This document shows positions 53,647 through 58,213 of a stretch of DNA of 58,213 bases, piece by piece. The stretch comes from Bacteroidia bacterium 43-41 (GTDB lineage: Bacteria > Bacteroidota > Bacteroidia > Bacteroidales > Dysgonomonadaceae). The stretch is taken from positions 1 through 58,213 of the forward strand of contig MKTD01000003.1 in NCBI GenBank assembly GCA_001898165.1. The letters are read 5' to 3'. Position 1 is the first letter of the stretch; every line of letters starts with the position of its first letter. Made by a program: the position numbers and the translations under genes. The notes below the pieces were generated by a model, which searched no databases, was not told where the DNA came from, and saw nothing but the letters and a program-made list of their open reading frames with translations.

Positions 53647-54123
53647 ATGGCTGAAGAAATAATTGTTCCGGATGGAGTTTCAAAAACAGAAAAGTATGAA
53701 GTTTTAATTTTGCAGTTGAGATCATTGGTGGAATCCGAAGCGGATACGATTGCCAATATGGCAAATATATCTGCAGTTTTAAAGGAAATTTTCGGTTTTT
53801 TTTGGGTAGGATTTTACATCGTAAAAGATGAGCAACTGGTACTCGGTCCTTTTCAGGGACCGGTTGCATGTACACGCATCCGCTACGGAAAGGGAGTGTG
53901 CGGCACGGCCTGGAAAGAGCAAAGGGCGATTATTGTTACCGATGTTGATGAATTTCCCGGGCATATTGCATGCAGTTCTTTATCGAGATCAGAAATTGTC
54001 GTCCCTGTTTTCCACCATGGAAAAGTAGTTGCTGTGTTGGACGTGGACAGTGAATTTCTCAACTATTTCAATGAAACGGATGAAAAGTATCTATCGGAAA
54101 TTGCGGAATTGATCAAATTTTGA
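53647..54123 (+). CDS. msrC: free methionine-(R)-sulfoxide reductase (GAF domain)
   Basis: A 158-residue GAF-fold enzyme that reduces free methionine-R-sulfoxide. The start at 53647 is used because the earlier ATG at 53617 lies inside repeat copy B. The three redox cysteines are C75 (GPVACTRI), C85 (GKGVCGTAW) and C109 (GHIACSSLSRSEIVVP). Their spacing equals that of the E. coli enzyme (84, 94, 118, a constant shift of nine). VLDVDSEFLNYFNETDEKYLSEI forms the end of the fold. It protects against oxidative damage and is cytoplasmic. It is probably a single-gene transcript. Confidence 0.94.
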   Translation: MAEEIIVPDGVSKTEKYEVLILQLRSLVESEADTIANMANISAVLKEIFGFFWVGFYIVKDEQLVLGPFQGPVACTRIRYGKGVCGTAWKEQRAIIVTDVDEFPGHIACSSLSRSEIVVPVFHHGKVVAVLDVDSEFLNYFNETDEKYLSEIAELIKF

Positions 54124-54512
<389 letters not shown>

Positions 54513-54601
54513 CAAGAGAAGCCCGTTAGGGTTTCACAAGAGTTTCAAAGAACGCTTTTGTTAAAACAGCGCCTCCACAGAGAAGCTATTGTCCGTCCGG
54601 A

Positions 54602-55052
54602 CTATTCAATGTTATTTTTCAGTTTCCCGATCAAAACATAATTATTTCCGTCTTCATCAATATCATCTCGTACAGATTTTTTCCCCACTGTCATCAACGG
54701 TAAAAACACGAATATTCCCACAATCGACAGTCCCGGCCGGCCTCTTCCTTTTCGGCCGTGTAGCCCTTGGGTAGGACTCTGTTGAGCGCTTCCACTTTGC
54801 GGTCGAGCACGTTTCCACCTGCGTGTTGGCACCAATGTAGTCGAACTGCAACGCCCAAATGTCGTGCTCTTTGCCCTGCCGGCTGGCCAGCTTGACCTCT
54901 TCGCGTTCGCCGTCGATCACCAGCGAGTCCGTCCGCACATCTTTGGCAAATATGGGTTGTAGCGAAGCAAACAGTCCCCCCCGGCATAAACCAGGCAATG
55001 CATACCAAAGAAGACTGATTTTAAGCAAATAAGCAATAGTGATGCAAAACAA
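54602..55052 (-). pseudogene. frameshifted coding relic of unknown family
   Basis: Three frames on the minus strand carry consecutive coding-like pieces. The first (to about 54860) reads IFAKDVRTDSLVIDGEREEVKL and HDIWALQFDYIGANTQVET. The second reads VLDRKVEALNRVLPKGYTAEKEEA. The third ends KKSVRDDIDEDGNNYVLIGKL and stops at 54602-54604. Removal of two small indels would join them. I do not recognise the protein. GC content is visibly higher than in the flanks, which suggests an acquired, decaying gene. Confidence 0.5.
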
Positions 55053-55220
55053 ATACAGTACAAGTTAAATCAGAGAAAAAAATTGAAATACAAAACACCA
55101 GCTCAAAAGTTTTTTGTATATTTGGGAAATAAGTTGCGTTAGTGAGTTGAATCTATGCAATTCGCAACAACTGATGAATTCAAATTAAAACTATATCAAT
55201 ATTACTAAATTTAAAGCAAC

Positions 55221-56291
55221 ATGAAGAAGTTCCCTGTTTTTTTAATGTTATGCAGTGTGTTATCGCTTCAGGCACAACTCCGCAACGACGATGTGTATAA
55301 GATGACGGAAATGAATAATTCGCGAATGAGAAGCGAGATTCATATTCCTGATTTTAACGGTTATCAGACACTGAAATGTGATTTTCATATCCATACTGTT
55401 TTTTCCGACGGAAAGGTCTGGCCCGATATCCGGGTGGCAGAGGCCTGGCAGGAAGGGTTGGACGCCATTGCCATTACCGATCATATTGAGTACCGGCCAA
55501 ACAGAGAAATACTTAAAGGAGACCTGAATGAATCGTATAAAATTGCCAAAAGGGCAGGTGATGCAATCGGGTTTATGGTTATTCACGGAGCAGAGATTAC
55601 CCGGAGTAAGCCCTTAGGCCATCTTAACGCGCTCTTCATCAGCGATGCCATGCCCATGGATGTGAAAGAGCCCCTTGAGGCCATAGACGAAGCAATACGG
55701 CAAGGTGCGTTCATCATGTGGAACCATCCCGGTTGGCCCGATGATAAATCGACAATGTATCCCGTACACGAAGAACTGATAAAAGCCGGTAAAATTCATG
55801 GTGTGGAGGTTTTTAACCACATGGAATATTATCCGGTATCTTTCGATTGGTGCAGAGATAAAAACTTGGCATTCATGTCTAATACCGATATTCACGACTT
55901 GATAACCACCACTTACGGTGCAAAGAATAAAATTCGCCCCATGACACTTGTCCTGGCAAAAGAACGAAGCATAGAAAGCATTAAAGAGGCTTTGTTTGCC
56001 AAACGCAGTATCGCCTATTTCGACGGTGAGCTGGTTGGAAAGCCGGAACACCTGAAAGGGCTGCTTAAAGCCTCCGTGAAGATTCGCGTCATCAACGAAA
56101 AACAAGCAGAAATAACCAATGTCTCCGATATTACTTACCGGGCAACAGCCGGCGGTAATTTATACGTTCTCCCGGCACAAAAAACCATTTTGTTGACAAT
56201 CCCGGGGCCTGAAACCGTTTTCATCGTTGAGAACTGTTATACCGGGAACGGAGAGAAATTAACCGTTACCGTTTCGGATTTTCAGCATTGA
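55221..56291 (+). CDS. secreted PHP-domain metal-dependent hydrolase
   Basis: A 356-residue exported protein with signal peptide (residues 1-18, MKKFPVFLMLCSVLSLQA). The PHP domain starts at CDFHIHTVFSDGKVWPDIRVAEAWQEGLDAIAITDHIEY, with the His-x-His, and continues through MWNHPGWPDD and MSNTDIHDLITTTYG, which supply further metal ligands. It probably hydrolyses a phosphate ester outside the cytoplasm, as in Sus-associated PHP proteins. Residues about 275-356 form a beta-sandwich-like tail (YTGNGEKLTVTVSDFQH). A TATATTTG box (55117-55124) lies 97 bases upstream. The next gene is a tRNA. Confidence 0.87.
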   Translation: MKKFPVFLMLCSVLSLQAQLRNDDVYKMTEMNNSRMRSEIHIPDFNGYQTLKCDFHIHTVFSDGKVWPDIRVAEAWQEGLDAIAITDHIEYRPNREILKGDLNESYKIAKRAGDAIGFMVIHGAEITRSKPLGHLNALFISDAMPMDVKEPLEAIDEAIRQGAFIMWNHPGWPDDKSTMYPVHEELIKAGKIHGVEVFNHMEYYPVSFDWCRDKNLAFMSNTDIHDLITTTYGAKNKIRPMTLVLAKERSIESIKEALFAKRSIAYFDGELVGKPEHLKGLLKASVKIRVINEKQAEITNVSDITYRATAGGNLYVLPAQKTILLTIPGPETVFIVENCYTGNGEKLTVTVSDFQH

Positions 56292-56352
56292 CTATTTTAA
56301 AGTCCGAAATCGAATTTAAAACAGTTTCGGAAAATAAAAACCTGAAAATATT

Positions 56353-56382
56353 TTGTAAAGGTTCAAAAAACATTTAACTTTG
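56353..56382 (+). promoter_or_regulatory. promoter of the tRNA-Leu pair
   Basis: TTG at 56353-56355 and TAACTTTG at 56375-56382 with a 19-base spacer fit the Bacteroidetes consensus. The first tRNA begins 62 bases downstream. Confidence 0.6.
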
Positions 56383-56444
56383 CCGCCACAAAAATAAAAT
56401 AAGGTTGCAGAGGCAACGCAATATTTTTAGAAATAGTGAAGTTC

Positions 56445-56528
56445 GCCCGGATGGCGGAATTGGTAGACGCGCTAGTTTCAGGGACTAGTGTTGGAAACGA
56501 TGTGCAGGTTCGAGTCCTGTTCCGGGCA
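56445..56528 (+). tRNA. tRNA-Leu(CAG)
   Basis: An 84-base tRNA with the long variable arm of class II. The acceptor GCCCGGA pairs with TCCGGGC, and the anticodon loop TTCAGGG (stem CTAGT/ACTAG) gives CAG. The T-arm is AGGTTCGAGTCCT. Confidence 0.95.
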
Positions 56529-56541
56529 CTGCATAACATTT

Positions 56542-56625
56542 GCGCAGGTGGTGAAATTGGTATACACGCTACTTTGAGGGGGTAGTGCCGGTTACGGCGT
56601 GTGAGTTCGAGTCTCATTCTGCGCA
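56542..56625 (+). tRNA. tRNA-Leu(GAG)
   Basis: An 84-base class II tRNA. The acceptor GCGCAGG pairs with TCTGCGC (last pair G-T), and the anticodon loop TTGAGGG gives GAG. The T-arm is GAGTTCGAGTCTC. It is 13 bases after the tRNA-Leu(CAG) gene and probably in the same transcript. Confidence 0.93.
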
Positions 56626-56675
56626 CTAATTAACTTAAAATCCTTAATAATCAAGTACTTGCAAATTTAATTAGT

Positions 56676-56873
56676 CTAAACACCAAAATGATGTTCCCTG
56701 AGTGGGAATATGACTTTAATGCCTTTCTCTATCCGTGAGATATACGTCTTGTTCGTGCCCACACGCTCGGCAAGTTCGGATTGGGTCATTTTTTCACTAC
56801 GTCGCGCATCAGAAATCAACTGTCCCATATAATAGACATAAGCCTCTTTGCGAAATATTTCCCGCTCTTTCAT
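56676..56873 (-). pseudogene. truncated XRE-type HTH protein (antitoxin-like)
   Basis: A 65-residue frame with an intact HTH core (GQLISDARRSEKMTQSELAERVGTNKTYISRIEKG, residues about 17-51), as in HigA-type antitoxins. After RIEKG the usual C-terminal helices are replaced by IKVIFPLREHHFGV and a stop, so the gene is truncated or frameshifted. No partner toxin is seen on either side. It may be silent. Confidence 0.6.
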
Positions 56874-57112
56874 AACGCAAAGACAGGTATAAAAGTTTAC
56901 ATATATTACAATTTTATTCCGGTTTTGTGTCTATGTTTTAAAACACATCAAAAAAAAATCTGTAATAGTTCGTTTATTCTGAATATTTCAACCTGAGATA
57001 ATCGCAAAATTCTAAAGTAAAAACTCAGATGTATTGTTTCAAGAAATTGGGTGTCTGTTTTTGTTTTTTATGCGAAAAATTATACCTTAGCATACTAAAA
57101 AAACAGATAGGA
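56874..57112. other. intergenic region before nnr
   Basis: An AT-rich gap of 239 bases without a gene, terminator or repeat that I can support. Confidence 0.5.
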
Positions 57113-58213
57113 ATGAAAATACTTACTGCCGAACAAATCAGGGAGATTGATTCAAAGACTATAGCCTACGAAAATATCTCTTCGCTGGAGCTGATGAAAA
57201 GAGCATCAAAGGCTTTCTTCGATTGGTTTACAGCAAGGTTTACCGATAAAAATCTTTCGATCTCAATATTTTCGGGGACAGGGAACAATGGGGGGGACGG
57301 ACTGGTTGTTGCCAGGATGCTTCATAAATCGGGATACAAGGTAAAAGTTTTTATAGTAGAATACAGTCAGCACTATTCCGAAGATTGCGCACACAATATC
57401 CGTCGGGCCAAAGTGGAAAATATCTCCGTTAAAAAAATAACTTCAACCGGGGATATCCCGTCCTTATCTGGTTGTGAGATAATTATTGATGCCATTTTCG
57501 GGACAGGCCTTAACCGGGAAATAACCGGTATAACACGTGAAGTGATTGAGAAAATCAACGGGAGCGGAAAGAAAATTATCAGCATGGATGTACCGAGCGG
57601 ATTGTCCATGGAGGGAAAAACTCACTTTGCCGTTCAGGCTACTGAAACGGTAACGATGCAGATACCAAAACTCGCGTTGTACCTGCCCGATAACAAAAAT
57701 TACACCGGGGAGGTCCATCTTGTAGATATCGGATTGAGCGAAACGGCTATAGACGATGCGGAGACCTCTTTTTACTTCGTAACAAAGCAGGAGATAAAAG
57801 AATTGTTGAAACCGCTTGAAAAGTTTGCCCACAAAGGCACTCAAGGGCACAGTCTGCTTATTGGCGGAAGCATTGGCAAGATGGGTTCGGTTTGTCTTGC
57901 ATCAAGAGCTGCCTTGAAAACCGGATGCGGACTGGTTACCGCTTTTGTTCCCAGGTGCGGGACATCGGTCCTGCAAGCCGCTTTTCCCGAAGCAATGGTT
58001 ATTGAAGACCAGAACAATACACATATCACGGAAATCGACTTCGATATTCACCCGGATGCCGTTGGAGTGGGGGTGGGATTGAGCGAATTGCCGGAAACAC
58101 AACATGCTTTTTACCGGTTTTTACAGCAAAATACAGCACCCCTGGTTATTGATGCCGACGGACTAAATATTTTGTCTAAAAATAAAGAATGGTTAGGTAT
58201 TTTATCCTCAAAA
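57113..58213 (+). CDS. nnr: bifunctional NAD(P)H-hydrate epimerase/dehydratase (partial, 3' end outside)
   Basis: The 367 codons in the window, from the ATG at 57113, run open to the window edge. The enzyme repairs hydrated NAD(P)H: the N-terminal YjeF epimerase domain (residues 1-220) has MKILTAEQIREIDSKTI and GTGNNGGDGLVVARML, and the ADP-dependent dehydratase domain starts near residue 225 (KFAHKGTQGHSLLIGGSIGKMGS) and continues to VIDADGLNIL. Dehydratases of this family end about 130 residues further on, so roughly a quarter is missing here. No neighbour on the same strand is visible. Confidence 0.94.
   Translation, partial: MKILTAEQIREIDSKTIAYENISSLELMKRASKAFFDWFTARFTDKNLSISIFSGTGNNGGDGLVVARMLHKSGYKVKVFIVEYSQHYSEDCAHNIRRAKVENISVKKITSTGDIPSLSGCEIIIDAIFGTGLNREITGITREVIEKINGSGKKIISMDVPSGLSMEGKTHFAVQATETVTMQIPKLALYLPDNKNYTGEVHLVDIGLSETAIDDAETSFYFVTKQEIKELLKPLEKFAHKGTQGHSLLIGGSIGKMGSVCLASRAALKTGCGLVTAFVPRCGTSVLQAAFPEAMVIEDQNNTHITEIDFDIHPDAVGVGVGLSELPETQHAFYRFLQQNTAPLVIDADGLNILSKNKEWLGILSSK

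Overview
The window looks like chromosomal DNA of a Bacteroidales bacterium, most like the Dysgonomonadaceae/Porphyromonadaceae group. The evidence is the TAnnTTTG-type -7 promoter boxes, the V-type ATPase operon with a DUF2764 gene, RHS proteins of Bacteroides type, many SPII-type lipoproteins, a 654-residue YidC, a DUF1345 protein beside queC/queF, and very short spacing in operons. No database search was possible; family assignments come from motifs read in the translations.

Region 1 (1-4830) is a decaying RHS polymorphic-toxin locus. It holds an RHS core broken by a 73-bp insertion, a first C-terminal cassette with in-frame stops, a probable immunity gene, a second cassette with an HExxH motif interrupted by an IS5-type insertion sequence, a probable lipoprotein immunity gene and a stray RHS repeat fragment. 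A direct repeat (1873, 4420) marks the cassette junctions. Region 2 (4839-13999) has a MATE exporter and a seven-gene V-type ATPase operon (E, DUF2764, A, B, D, I, K). The K subunit keeps the Na+-binding residue set, and no C or F subunit gene is present.

Region 3 (14015-23495) is metal homeostasis: a CDF exporter on the minus strand, then a copper-type locus (HYC_CC_PP protein, a long CusA, a Met-rich outer-membrane factor, CusB with metal-binding domains at both ends, and an HMA lipoprotein that duplicates the CusB tail). Region 4 (23646-34575) has a GH16 glucanase, a ThuA protein, queF and queC around a DUF1345 protein, and a complete TetR-controlled ABC-2 export operon (TolC, HlyD, two ATPases, two permeases). 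Region 5 (34719-39577) encodes cell-surface proteins: DUF4382, SPOR, a Tyr/Trp-rich secreted protein and a FadL-like porin.

Region 6 (39817-53502) is mostly housekeeping: carB, an rRNA/tRNA methyltransferase, tkt-rpiB, an S41 peptidase, an acyl-CoA ligase with an XRE-cupin regulator, yidC, a small acidic protein and an OmpA-family lipoprotein. Region 7 (53513-58213) has a free-methionine-(R)-sulfoxide reductase, a duplicated half of tRNA-Gly beside the intact gene, a frameshifted relic, a secreted PHP-domain protein, two tRNA-Leu genes, a truncated HTH gene and the start of nnr, which runs off the window.

The intergenic DNA carries several repeat families not explained by genes: a hairpin element with AGAAACxGTTTT ends and an ATAGCGGGCTAT centre, a second palindromic element with AACTTTCG ends, a small palindromic element seen once inside the RHS gene, and heptanucleotide tandem repeats.
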